Shown piece by piece: positions 1 to 12,689 of a stretch of DNA of 64,000 nt (positions are counted from its first letter, which is position 1; each line of letters begins with the position of its first letter). The notes under the pieces were generated by a model. It saw nothing but the letters and a program-made list of their open reading frames with translations, was not told where the DNA came from and searched no databases. Source of the stretch: Hyperoodon ampullatus. Taxonomy: Eukaryota; Chordata; Mammalia; Artiodactyla; Ziphiidae. Both the position numbers and the translations under genes were made by a program. Location of the stretch: assembly GCA_949752795.1 (NCBI GenBank), contig CATKHW010000364.1:1-64000 (forward strand), in the 5' to 3' direction.

Positions 1-491
1 GCCATGAAATCAATGTCATAAGACCAGTAGCAGCAAAATGGGTGGATTCAGGTATGATGATTCTAAGTGAAATAAGTCACAGAGAAAAAGAAACTTATCA
101 TAAGATATCACTTATGAAGATCCTGTAAACATGGCTACACTTGAACTGAGTTAGGAAAGAGAACAGTGTCTCACATTTAGAAAACACTCTTATGCCTGCT
201 TAAGGGGGAAGGAGAGGTGGGGTGATGCATAAAACCAGAGTTTGATATAAGCACAGGTACCGTTCCAAAAACCATCTATGGAATAGACAAGACCTACACC
301 TTCCTCAGTGAAAGGGACTCAAAACCCCATATTTCCCGCAGAGGAATATATCTGACTAGTAAGAATCTTAAAACCTATGTATTGATATGTCTCCGTAAGG
401 GAATCAAGTGTGTCTAGACTGGGATAAATATGGCAGCGAGAATCAGCTCAAACCCACTATAAAAAGGAATTTCAAAAACAAAACAAAAAAA
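1..491 (+). repeat. Satellite unit 0 (left-truncated)
   Basis: The window opens inside the ORF2 C-terminal segment (GCCATGAAATC), so this partial unit holds only the end of ORF2, the 3' UTR and the A-tract. The AGTAA duplication is absent. Confidence 0.95.
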
Positions 492-2231
492 CTGGGACAT
501 TCTTTACAATTCCTTCAGGGTCTCTGATGAAACCTGAAATGGCCCTATCTACAATGACAGCTGTATGTGGCATAAGGCTGGACACTTGGGACTGAGAGGA
601 TTGGTGAGATTGGGTGAGCAAATGCAGACCCTTTGAAGCAATAATGCATGGCACACATTCCATGGGTCCCAACTCTCCAGGTTGAAGGGAATATTACTAC
701 AGATATAACATGTACGGGAATCCTAGAGAACGGACACACTGTGAATACGAAAGGTTTCTAAAACTCAACGAATAGTCCCTCTCCTGTTGCTCCGGTTTGA
801 CTTTCCATCTGCTTTATTATCAACCTCCCAACTTGGAGAGACAGCCCCTTTAACCTGCTGGTTCGCACAGGTTGCCAATATGGCAGAGGATGAAAGGGAA
901 GAGGGAGAACCAAAGAGAGAGTAGCTGTTAGGCATTTGGACGGGCACATATCACTGTAATTTCCCGGCAGGAAGAAGAATTAACCAAAGTCTCAGCCACC
1001 CACCGGGAATCAGTATAGATCCTGAACCAAAATTTTGAACTTGCGGTCAGCTCACCAAAAACGAGTTGAAAAATGGAGTTCAGGGGCACAGCATTTCACA
1101 AACTGGCCGAGTAATAAAGGACAACTATCGTCCAAAAATCTGTTGAGGGAAGGCAACGAGGCGGACTTGAAAGCGAGGCAGAATAGCAGGAAACAGATTT
1201 CAAGAGGTACGTTGGAATCGCCTTTAAAGCACAGGAAGAGGGGCACAACTTCGACAATGATGCACTTGGCCAAAAAGGGCGTATGCGTTTTCTCCTGAAT
1301 ATATTCAGGAGAAAACGCATACGCCCTTTTTGGCCAAGCAAGCAAGCGGGCAATGCAAATCTGCACTACAAAGAAGTATCACTTCCCACCGGTCAAAAGG
1401 GACATCCACAAAATGTGTAAAAACCAGAAAGGCAAGACAGGCCCTGGAGAACAGGGAGCCTTGTTATGCTGATGGGCGGGATGTAAATTGCCAACTGCCT
1501 CTCTGGAGGAGAGCATTGTGTTCCCTAAAACAAGTAAACAACAGAGCTACAGAGCCAAGGGCACTTCCAGTCTAGGGAATATACCTGGGAAAAACTGAAA
1601 ATCAATAAGACAGAGCCACCCCAAAATTTAGGGCTGCACCACTTACAATGACCTCAACTTGGGTACACCTTAAATATCCCAGGAAATATAAAATTGGATC
1701 AAAAAATTGTGGTACTTACGTACGATGGAATATCCCTCAGCCATGAAATCAATGTCATAAGACCAGTAGCAGCAAAATGGGTGGATTCAGGTACGATGAT
1801 TCTAAGTGAAATAAGTCACACAGAAAAAGAAACTTATCATAAGATATCACTTATGAAGATCCTGTAAACATGGCTACACTTGAACTGAGTTAGGAAAGAG
1901 AACAGTGTCTCACATTTAGAAAACACTCTTATGCCTGCTTAAGGGGGAAGGAGAGGTGGGGTGATGCATAAAACCAGAATTTGATATAAGCAGAGGTACC
2001 GTTCCAAAAACCAACTATGGAATAGACAAGACCTACACCTTCCTCAGTGAAAGGGACTCAAAACCCCATATTTCCCGCAGAGGAATATATCTGACTAGAA
2101 AGAATCTTAAAACCTATGTATTGGTATGTCTCCGTAAGGGAATCAAGTGTGTCTAGACTGGGATAAATATGGCAGCGAGAATCAGCTCAAACCCACTATA
2201 AAAAGGAATTTCAAAAATAAAACAAAAAAAA
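492..2231 (+). repeat. Satellite unit 1 (1,740 bp, diverged)
   Basis: The palindrome at 1,265-1,338 is perfect although the rest of the unit has many private changes: CCAATATGGCAG, CTGCTGGTTCG, AATTTTGAACTTG, and GCACCACTTACAATGACC. The AGTAA duplication is absent. It is among the more diverged units. Confidence 0.95.
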
Positions 2232-3972
2232 CTGGGAAATTCTTTACAATTCCTTCAGGGTCTCTGATGAAACCTGAAATGACCCTATCTACAATGACAG
2301 CTGGATGTGGCATAAGGCTGGACACTTGGGACTGAGAGGATTGGTGAGATTGGGTGAGCAAATGCAGACCCTTTAAAGCAATAATGCATGGCACACATTC
2401 CATGGGTCCCAACTCTCCAGGTTGAAGGGAATATTACTACAGATATAACATGTACGGGAATCCTAGAGAACGGACACACTGTGAATACGAAAGGTTTCTA
2501 AAACTCAACGAATAGTCCCTCTCCTGGTGCTCCGGTTTGACTTTCCATCTGCTTTATTATCAACCTCCCAACTTGGACAGACAGCCCCTTTAACCTCCTG
2601 GTTCGCACAGGTTGCCAATTTGGCAGAGGATGAAAGGGAAGAGGGAGAACCAATGAGAGAGTAGCTGTTAGGCATTTGGACAGGCACATATCACTGTAAT
2701 TTCCCGGCAGGAAGAAGAATTAACCAAAGTCTCAGCCACCCACCGGGAATCAGTATAGATCCTGAACCAAAATTTTGGACTTGCGGTCAGCTCACCAAAA
2801 ACGAGTTGAAAAATGGAGCTCAGGGGCACAGCAATTCACAAACTGGCCGAGTAATAAAGGACAACTATCGTCCAAAAATCTGTTGAGGGAAGGCAACGAG
2901 GCGGACTTGAAAGCGAGGCACAATAGCAGGAAACAGATTTCAAGAGGTATGTTGGAATCGCCTTTAAAGCACAGGAAGAGGGGCACAACTTCGACAATGA
3001 TGAACTTGGCCCAAAAGGGCGTATGCGTTTTCTCCTGAATATATTCAGGAGAAAACGCATATGCCCTTTTTGGCCAAGCAAGCAAGCGGGCAATGCAAAT
3101 CTGCACTACAAAGAAGTATCACTTCCCACCGGTCAAAAGGGACATCCACAAAATGTGTAAAAACCAGAAAGGCAAGACAGGCCCTGGAGAACAGGGAGCC
3201 TTGTTATGCTGATGGGCGGGATGTAAATTGCCAACTGCCTCTCTGGAGGAGTGCATTGTGTTCCCTAAAACAAGTAAACAACAGAGATACAGAGCCAAGG
3301 GCACTTCCAGTCTAGGGAATATACCTGGGAAAAACTGAAAATCAATAAGACAGAGCCACCCCAAAATTTAGCGCTGCACTGCTTACAAGGACCTCAACTT
3401 GGGTACACCTTAAATATCCCAGGAAATATAAAATTGGTTCAAAAAATTGTGGTACTTACGTACGATGGAATATCCCTCAGCCATGAAATCAATGTCATAA
3501 GACCAGTAGCAGCAAAATGGGTGGATTCAGGTACGATGATTCTATGTAAAATAAGTCACAGAGAAAAAGAAACTTATCATATGTTATCACTTATGAAGAT
3601 CCTGTAAACATGGCTACACTTGAACTGAGTTAGGAAAGAGAACAGTGTCTCACATTTAGAAAACACTCTTATGCCTGCTTAAGGGGGAAGGAGAGGTGGG
3701 GTGATGCATAAAACCAGAGTTTGATATAAGCACAGGTACCGTTCCAAAAACCAACTATGGAATAGACAAGACCTACACCTTCCTCAGTGAAAGGGACTCA
3801 AAACCCCATATTTCCCGCAGAGGAATATATCTGACTAGTAAGAATCTTAAAACCTATGTATTGATATGTCTCCGTAAGGGAATCAAGTGTGTCTAGACTG
3901 GCATAAACATGGCAGCGAGAATCAGCTCAAACCCACTATAAAAAGGAATTTCAAAAACAAAACAAAAAAAAA
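2232..3972 (+). repeat. Satellite unit 2 (1,741 bp, GGCCCAAAA class)
   Basis: The palindrome at 3,005-3,078 has two mismatches: GGCCCAAAA in the left arm and GCATATGCCC in the right. The 3' part reads TCTATGTAAAATAAGTC. No AGTAA duplication. Same class as units 4, 7 and 9. Confidence 0.95.
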
Positions 3973-5716
3973 CTGGGAAATTCTTTACAATTCCTTCAGG
4001 GTCTCTGATGAAACCTGAAATGACCCTATCTACAATGACAGCTGGATGTGGCATAAGGCTGGACACTTGGGACTGAGAGGATTGGTGAGATTGGGTGAGC
4101 AAATGCAGACCCTTTAAAGCAATAATGCATGGCACACATTCCATGGGTCCCAACTCTCCAGGTTGAAGGGAATATTACTACAGATATAACATGTACGGGA
4201 ATCCTAGAGAACGGACACACTGTGAATACGAAAGGTTTCTAAAACTCAATGAATAGTCCCTCTCCTGGTGCTCCAGTTTGACTTTCCATCTGCTTTATTA
4301 TCAACCTCCCAACTTGGAGAGACAGCCCCTTTAACCTCCTGGTTCGCACAGGTTGCCAATTTGGCAGAGGATGAAAGGGAAGAGGGGGAACCAATGAGAG
4401 AGTAGCTGTTAGGCATTTGGACGGGCACATATCACTGTAATTTCCCGGCAGGAAGAAGAATTAACCAAAGTCTCAGCCACCCACCGGGAATCAGTATAGA
4501 TCCTGAACCAAAATTTTGGACTTGCGGTCAGCTCACCAAAAAAGAGTTGAAAAATGGAGCTCAGGGGCACAGCAATTCACAAACTGGCCGAGTAATAAAG
4601 GACAACTATCGTCCAAAAATCTGTTGAGGGAAGGCAATGAGGCGGACTTGAAAGCGTGGCAGAATAGCAGGAAACAGATTTCCAGAGGTACGTTGGAATC
4701 GCCTTTAAAGCACAGGAAGATGGGCACAACTTCGACAATGATGCACTTGGCCAAAAAGGGCTTATGTGTTTTCTCCTGAATATATTCAGGAGAAAACGCA
4801 TACGCCCTTTTTGGCCAAGCAAGCAAGCGGGCAATGCAAATCTGCACTACAAAGAAGTATCACTTCCCACCAGTCAAAAGGGACATCCACAAAATGTGTA
4901 AAAACCAGAAAGGCAAGACAGGCCCTGGAGAACAGGGTGCCTTGTTATGCTGATGGGCGGGATGTAAATTGCCAACTGCCTCTCTGGAGGAGTGCATTGT
5001 GTTCCCTAAAACAAGTAAACAACAGAGCTACAGAGACAAGGGCACTTCCAGTCTAGGGAATATACCTTGGGAAAACTGAAAATCAAAAAGACACAGCCAC
5101 CCCAAAATTTAGGGCTGCACTGTTTACAAGGACCTCAACTTGGGTACACCTTAAATATCCCAGGAAATATAAAAATGGTTCAAAAAATTGTGGTACTTAC
5201 GTACGATGGAATATCCCTCAGCCATGAAATCAATGTCATAAGACCAGTAGCAGCAAAATGGGTGGATTCAGGTACGATGATTCTAAGTGAAATAAGTCAC
5301 ACAGAAAAAGAAACTTATCATAAGATATCACTTATGAAGATCCTGTAAACATGGCTACACTTGAACTGAGTTAGGAAAGAGAACAGTGTCTCACATTTAG
5401 AAAACACTCTTATGCCTGCTTAAGGGGGAAGGAGAGGTGGGGTGATGCATAAAACCAGAGTTTGATATAAGCAGAGGTACCGTTCCAAAAACCAACTATG
5501 GAATAGACAAGACCTACACCTTCCTCAGTGAAAGGGACTCAAAGCCCCATATTTCCCGCAGAGGAATATATCTGACTAGTAAAGTAAGAATCATAAAACC
5601 TATGTATTGATATGTCTCCGTAAGTGAATCAAGTGTGTCTAGACTGGGATAAATATGGCAGCGAGAATCAGCTCAAACCCACAATAAAAAGGAATTTCAA
5701 AAATAAAACAAAAAAA
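3973..5716 (+). repeat. Satellite unit 3 (1,744 bp, AAGCGTGG class)
   Basis: The palindrome at 4,746-4,819 has two left-arm changes (GGGCTTATGTG). It carries CAATGAGGCGG, AAGCGTGGCAG, and the AGTAA duplication at about 5,578. Same class as units 5 and 10. Confidence 0.95.
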
Positions 5717-7457
5717 CTGGGAAATTCTTTACAATTCCTTCAGGGTCTCTGATGAAACCTGAAATGACCCTATCTACAATGACAGCTGGATGTGGCATAA
5801 GGCTGGACACTTGGGACTGAGAGGATTGGTGAGATTGGGTGAGCAAATGCAGACCCTTTAAAGCAATAATGCATGGCACACATTCCATGGGTCCCAACTC
5901 TCCAGGTTGAAGGGAATATTACTACAGATATAACATGTACGGGAATCCTAGAGAACGGACACACTGTGAATACGAAAGGTTTCTAAAACTCAACGAATAG
6001 TCCCTCTCCTGGTGCTCCGGTTTGACTTTCCATCTGCTTTATTATCAACCTCCCAACTTGGAGAGACAGCCCCTTTAACCTCCTGGTTCGCACAGGTTGC
6101 CAATTTGGCAGAGGATGAAAGGGAAGAGGGAGAACCAATGAGAGAGTAGCTGTTAGGCATTTGGACGGGCACATATCACTGTAATTTCCCGGCAGGAAGA
6201 AGAATTAACCAAAGTCTCAGCCACCCACCGGGAATCAGTATAGATCCTGAACCAAAATTTTGGACTTGCGGTCAGCTCACCAAAAACGAGTTGAAAAATG
6301 GAGCTCAGGGGCACAGCAATTCACAAACTGGCCGAGTAATAAAGGACAACTATCGTCCAAAAATCTGTTGAGGGAAGGCAACGAGGCGGACTTGAAAGCG
6401 AGGCAGAATAGCAGGAAACAGATTTCAAGAGGTACGTTGGAATCGCCTTTAAAGCACAGGAAGAGGGGCACAACTTCGACAATGATGAACTTGGCCCAAA
6501 AGGGCGTATGCGTTTTCTCCTGAATATATTCAGGAGAAAACGCATACGCCCTTTTTGGCCAAGCAAGCAAGTGGGCAATGCAAATCTGCACTACAAAGAA
6601 GTATCACTTCCCACCGGTCAAAAGGGACATCCACAAAATGTGTAAAAACCAGAAAGGCAAGACAGGCCCTGGAGAACAGGGAGCCTTGTTATGCTGATGG
6701 GCGGGATGTAAATTGCCAACTGCCTCTCTGGAGGAGTGCATTGTGTTCCCTAAAACAAGTAAACAACAGAGCTACAGAGCCAAGGGCACTTCCAGTCTAG
6801 GGAATATACCTGGGAAAAACTGAAAATCAAAAAGACAGAGCCACCCCAAAATTTAGGGCTGCACTGCTTACAAGGACCTCAACTTGGGTACAGCTTAAAT
6901 ATCCCAGGAAATATAAAAATGGTTCAAAAAATTGTGGTACTTACGTACGAAGGAATATCCCTCAGCCATGAAATCAATGTCATAAGACCAGTAGCAGCAA
7001 AATGGGTGGATTCAGGTACGATGATTCTAAGTAAAATAAGTCACAGAGAAAAAGAAACTTATCATAAGTTATCACTTATGAAGATCCTGTAAACATGGCT
7101 ACACTTGAACTGAGTTAGGAAAGAGAACAGTGTCTCACATTTAGAAAACACTCTTATGCCTGCTTAAGGGGGAAGGAGAGGTGGGGTGATGCATAAAACC
7201 AGAGTTTGATATAAGCACAGGTACCGTTCCAAAAACCAACTATGGAATAGACAAGACCTACACCTTCCTCAGTGAAAGGGACTCAAAACCCCATATTTCC
7301 CGCAGAGGAATATATCTGACTAGTAAGAATCTTAAAACCTATGTATTGATATGTCTCCGTAAGGGAATCAAGTGTGTCTAGACTGGCATAAACATGGCAG
7401 CGAGAATCAGCTCAAACCCACTATAAAAAGGAATTTCAAAAACAAAACAAAAAAAAA
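5717..7457 (+). repeat. Satellite unit 4 (1,741 bp, GGCCCAAAA class)
   Basis: The palindrome at 6,490-6,563 has one mismatch. ACGAAGGAATATCCC near 6,948 is shared only with unit 7. No AGTAA duplication. First member of the trimeric block. Confidence 0.95.
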
Positions 7458-9201
7458 CTGGGAAATTCTTTACAATTCCTTCAGGGTCTCTGATGAAACC
7501 TGAAATGACCCTATCTACAATGACAGCTGTATGTGGCATAAGGCTGGACACTTGGGACTGAGAGGATTGGTGAGTTTGGGTGAGCAAATGCAGACCCTTT
7601 AAAGCAATAATGCATGGCACACATTCCATGGGTCCCAACTCTCCAGGTTGAAGGGAATATTACTACAGATATAACATGTACGGGAATCCTAGAGAACGGA
7701 CACACTGTGAATACGAAAGGTTTCTAAAACTCAACGAATAGTCCCTCTCCTGGTGCTCCGGTTTGACTTTCCATCTGCTTTATTATCAACCTCCCAACTT
7801 GGAGAGACAGCCCCTTTAACCTCCTGGTTCGCACAGGTTGCCAATTTGGCAGAGGATGAAAGGGAAGAGGGAGAACCAATGAGAGAGTAGCTGTTAGGCA
7901 TTTGGACGGGCACATATCACTGTAATTTCCCGGCAGGAAGAAGAATTAACCAAAGTCTCAGCCACCCACCGGGAATCAGTATAGATCCTGAACCAAAATT
8001 TTGGACTTGCGGTCAGCTCACCAAAAACGAGTTGAAAAATGGAGCTCAGGGGCACAGCAATTCACAAACTGGCCGAGTAATAAAGGACAACTATCGTCCA
8101 AAAATCTGTTGAGGGAAGGCAATGAGGCGGACTTGAAAGCGTGGCAGAATAGCAGGAAACAGATTTCAAGAGGTACGTTGGAATCGCCTTTAAAGCACAG
8201 GAAGAGGGGCACAACTTCGACAATGATGCACTTGGCCAAAAAGGGCGTATGTGTTTTCTCCTGAATATATTCAGGAGAAAACGCATACGCCCTTTTTGGC
8301 CAAGCAAGCAAGCGGGCAATGCAAATCTGCACTACAAAGAAGTATCACTTCCCACCAGTCAAAAGGGACATCCACAATATGTGTAAAAACCAGAAAGGCA
8401 AGACAGGCCCTGGAGAACAGGGTGCCTTGTTATGCTGATGGGCGGGATGTAAATTGCCAACTGCCTCTCTGGAGGAGTGCATTGTGTTCCCTAAAACAAG
8501 TAAACAACAGAGCTACAGAGCCAAGGGCACTTCCAGTCTAGGGAATATACCTTGGGAAAACTGAAAATCAAAAAGACACAGCCACCCCAAAATTTAGGGC
8601 TGCACTGTTTACAAGGACCTCAACTTGGGTACACCTTAAATATCCCAGGAAATATAAAAATGGTTCAAAAAATTGTGGTACTTACGTACGATGGAATATC
8701 CCTCAGCCATGAAATCAATGTCATAAGACCAGTAGCAGCAAAATGGGTGGATTCAGGTACGATGATTCTAAGTGAAATAAGTCACACAGAAAAAGAAACT
8801 TATCATAAGATATCACTTATGAAGATCCTGTAAACATGGCTACACTTGAACTGAGTTAGGAAAGAGAACAGTGTCTCACATTTAGAAAACACTCTTATGC
8901 CTGCTTAAGGGGGAAGGAGAGGTGGGGTGATGCATAAAACCAGAGTTTGATATAAGCACAGGTACCGTTCCAAAAACCAACTATGGAATAGACAAGACCT
9001 ACACCTTCCTCAGTGAAAGGGACTCAAAACCCCATATTTCCCGCAGAGGAATATATCTGACTAGTAAAGTAAGAATCTTAAAACCTATGTATTGATATGT
9101 CTCCGTAAGTGAATCAAGTGTGTCTAGACTGGGATAAATATGGCAGCGAGAATCAGCTCAAACCCACTATAAAAAGGAATTTCAAAAATAAAACAAAAAA
9201 A
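7458..9201 (+). repeat. Satellite unit 5 (1,744 bp, AAGCGTGG class)
   Basis: The palindrome at 8,231-8,304 has one mismatch (GTATGTGTTTTC). GCTGTATGTGG and GTGAGTTTGGG mark it as the partner of unit 10, 8,717 bp downstream. AGTAA duplication present. Confidence 0.95.
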
Positions 9202-10945
9202 CTGGGAAATTCTTTACAATTCCTTCAGGGTCTCTGATGAAACCTGAAATGACCCTATCTACAATGACAGCTGGATGTGGCATAAGGCTGGACACTTGGG
9301 ACTGAGAGGATTGGTGAGATTGGGTGAGCAAATGCAGACCCTTTAAAGCAATAATGCATGGCACACATTCCATGGGTCCCAACTCTCCAGGTTGAAGGGA
9401 ATATTACTACAGATATAACATGTACGGGAATCCTAGAGAACGGACACACTGTGAATACGAAAGGTTTCTAAAACTCAACGAATAGTCCCTCTCCTGGTGC
9501 TCCGGTTTGACTTTCCATCTGCTTTATTATCAACCTCCCAACTTGGAGAGACAGCCCCTTTAACCTCCTGGTTCGCACAGGTTGCCAATTTGGCAGAGGA
9601 TGAAAGGGAAGAGGGAGAACCAATGAGAGAGTAGCTGTTAGGCATTTGGACGGGCACATATCACTGTAATTTCCCGGCAGGAAGAAGAATTAACCAAAGT
9701 CTCAGCCACCCACCGGGAATCAGTATAGATCCTGAACCAAAATTTTGGACTTGCGGTCAGCTCACCAAAAACGAGTTGAAAAATGGAGCTCAGGGGCACA
9801 GCAATTCACAAACTGGCCGAGTAATAAAGGACAACTATCGTCCAAAAATCTGTTGAGGGAAGGCAACGAGGTGGACTTGAAAGCGAGGCAGAATAGCAGG
9901 AAACAGATTTCAAGAGGTACGTTGGAATCGCCTTTAAAGCACAGGAAGAGGGGCACAACTTCGACAATGATGCACTTGGCCAAAAAGGGCGTATGCGTTT
10001 TCTCCTGAATATATTCAGGAGAAAACGCATACGCCCTTTTTGGCCAAGCAAGCAAGCGGGCAATGCAAATCTGCACTACAAAGAAGTATCACTTCCCACC
10101 GGTCAAAAGGGACATCCACAAAATGTGTAAAAACCAGAAAGGCAAGACAGGCCCTGGAGAACAGGGAGCCTTGTTATGCTGATGGGCGGGATGTAAATTG
10201 CCAACTGCCTCTCTGGAGGAGTGCATTGTGTTCCCTAAAACAAGTAAACAACAGAGCTACAGAGCCAAGGGCACTTCCAGTCCAGGGAATATACCTTGGG
10301 AAAACTGAAAATCAAAAAGACACAGCCACCCCAAAATTTAGGGCTGCACTGCTTACAAGGACCTCAACTTGGGTACAACTTAAATATCCCAGGAAATATA
10401 AAAATGGTTCAAAAAATTGTGGTACTTACGTACGATGGAATATCCCTCAGCCATGAAATCAATGTCATAAGACCAGTAGCAGCAAAATGGGTGGATTCAG
10501 GTACGATGATTCTAAGTGAAATAAGTCACACAGAAAAAGAAACTTATCATAAGATATCACTTATGAAGATCCTGTAAACATGGCTACACTTGAACTGAGT
10601 TAGGAAAGAGAACAGTGTCTCACATTTAGAAAACACTCTTATGCCTGCTTAAGGGGGAAGGAGAGGTGGGGTGATGCATAAAACCAGAGTTTGATATAAG
10701 CACAGGTACCGTTCCAAAAACCAACTATGGAATAGACAAGACCTACACCTTCCTCAGTGAAAGGGACTCAAAACCCCATATTTCCCGCAGAGGAATATAT
10801 CTGACTAGTAAAGTAAGAATCTTAAAACCTATGTATTGATATGTCTCCGTAAGTGAATCAAGTGTGTCTAGACTGGGATAAATATGGCAGCGAGAATCAG
10901 CTCAAACCCACTATAAAAAGGAATTTCAAAAATAAAACAAAAAAA
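9202..10945 (+). repeat. Satellite unit 6 (1,744 bp, GAGGTGGAC class)
   Basis: The palindrome at 9,975-10,048 is perfect. Open CAG codon near 10,283 and AGTAA duplication present. Confidence 0.95.
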
Positions 10946-12689
10946 CTGGGAAATTCTTTACAATTCCTTCAGGGTCTCTGATGAAACCTGAAATGACCCT
11001 ATCTACAATGACAGCTGGATGTGGCATAAGGCTGGACACTTGGGACTGAGAGGATTGGTGAGATTGGGTGAGCAAATGCAGACCCTTTAAAGCAATAATG
11101 CATGGCACACATTCCATGGGTCCCAACTCTCCAGGTTGAAGGGAATATTACTACAGATATAACATGTACGGGAATCCTAGAGAACGGACACACTGTGAAT
11201 ACGAAAGGTTTCTAAAACTCAACGAATAGTCCCTCTCCTGGTGCTCCGGTTTGACTTTCCATCTGCTTTATTATCAACCTCCCAACTTGGAGAGACAGCC
11301 CCTTTAACCTCCTGGTTCGCACAGGTTGCCAATTTGGCAGAGGATGAAAGGGAAGAGGGAGAACCAATGAGAGAGTAGCTGTTAGGCATTTGGACGGGCA
11401 CATATCACTGTAATTTCCCGGCAGGAAGAAGAATTAACCAAAGTCTCAGCCACCCACCGGGAATCAGTATAGATCCTGAACCAAAATTTTGGACTTGCGG
11501 TCAGCTCACCAAAAACGAGTTGAAAAATGGAGCTCAGGGGCACAGCAATTCACAAACTGGCCGAGTAATAAAGGACAACTATCGTCCAAAAATCTGTTGA
11601 GGGAAGGCAACGAGGCGGACTTGAAAGCGAGGCAGAATAGCAGGAAACAGATTTCAAGAGGTACGTTGGAATCGCCTTTAAAGCACAGGAAGAGGGGCAC
11701 AACTTCGACAATGATGAACTTGGCCCAAAAGGGCGTATGCGTTTTCTCCTGAATATATTCAGGAGAAAACGCATATGCCCTTTTTGGCCAAGCAAGCAAG
11801 TGGGCAATGCAAATCTGCACTACAAAGAAGTATCACTTCCCACCGGTCAAAAGGGACATCCACAAAATGTGTAAAAACCAGAAAGGCAAGACAGGCCCTG
11901 GAGAACAGGGAGCCTTGTTATGCTGATGGGCGGGATGTAAATTGCCAACTGCCTCTCTGGAGGAGTGCATTGTGTTCCCTAAAACAAGTAAACAACAGAG
12001 CTACAGAGCCAAGGGCACTTCCAGTCTAGGGAATATACCTGGGAAAAACTGAAAATCAAAAAGACAGAGCCACCCCAAAATTTAGGGCTGCACTGCTTAC
12101 AAGGACCTCAACTTGGGTACAGCTTAAATATCCCAGGAAATATAAAAATGGTTCAAAAAATTGTGGTACTTACGTACGAAGGAATATCCCTCAGCCATGA
12201 AATCAATGTCAAAAGACCAGTAGCAGCAAAATGGGTGGATTCAGGTACGATGATTCTAAGTAAAATAAGTCACAGAGAAAAAGAAACTTATCATAAGTTA
12301 TCACTTATGAAGATCCTGTAAACATGGCTACACTTGAACTGAGTTAGGAAAGAGAACAGTGTCTCACATTTAGAAAACACTCTTATGCCTGCTTAAGGGG
12401 GAAGGAGAGGTGGGGTGATGCATAAAACCAGAGTTTGATATAAGCACAGGTACCGTTCCAAAAACCAACTATGGAATAGACAAGACCTACACCTTCCTCA
12501 GTGAAAGGGACTCAAAACCCCATATTTCCCGCAGAGGAATATATCTGACTAGTAAAGTAAGAATCTTAAAACCTATGTATTGATATGTCTCCGTAAGTGA
12601 ATCAAGTGTGTCTAGACTGGGATAAATATGGCAGCGAGAATCAGCTCAAACCCACTATAAAAAGGAATTTCAAAAACAAAACAAAAAAA
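10946..12689 (+). repeat. Satellite unit 7 (1,744 bp, chimeric)
   Basis: The palindrome at 11,719-11,792 has two mismatches. The body matches unit 4, including ACGAAGGAATATCCC near 12,176 and CTAAGTAAAATAAG near 12,255. The tail carries the AGTAA duplication at about 12,552, which unit 4 lacks. It looks like a crossover product between the two classes. Confidence 0.95.

Larger units (their letters stand above)
5717..10945 (+). repeat. Trimeric block, copy 1 (units 4-6)
   Basis: Three successive unit classes form a 5,229-bp block. The first has the GGCCCAAAAGGGC palindrome arm, the second has AAGCGTGGCAG with GTATGTGTTTTC, and the third has GAGGTGGACTTG with an open TC-CAG codon. The same order and exact length recur 8,717 bp downstream. 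Units 2-3 look like the first two members of the same cycle. Confidence 0.8.

Noticed and set aside
492..2231. Endogenous retrovirus or LTR
   Set aside because: No primer-binding site, polypurine tract with LTR ends, or gag/pol signature was seen. The reverse-transcriptase-related sequence is L1 ORF2.
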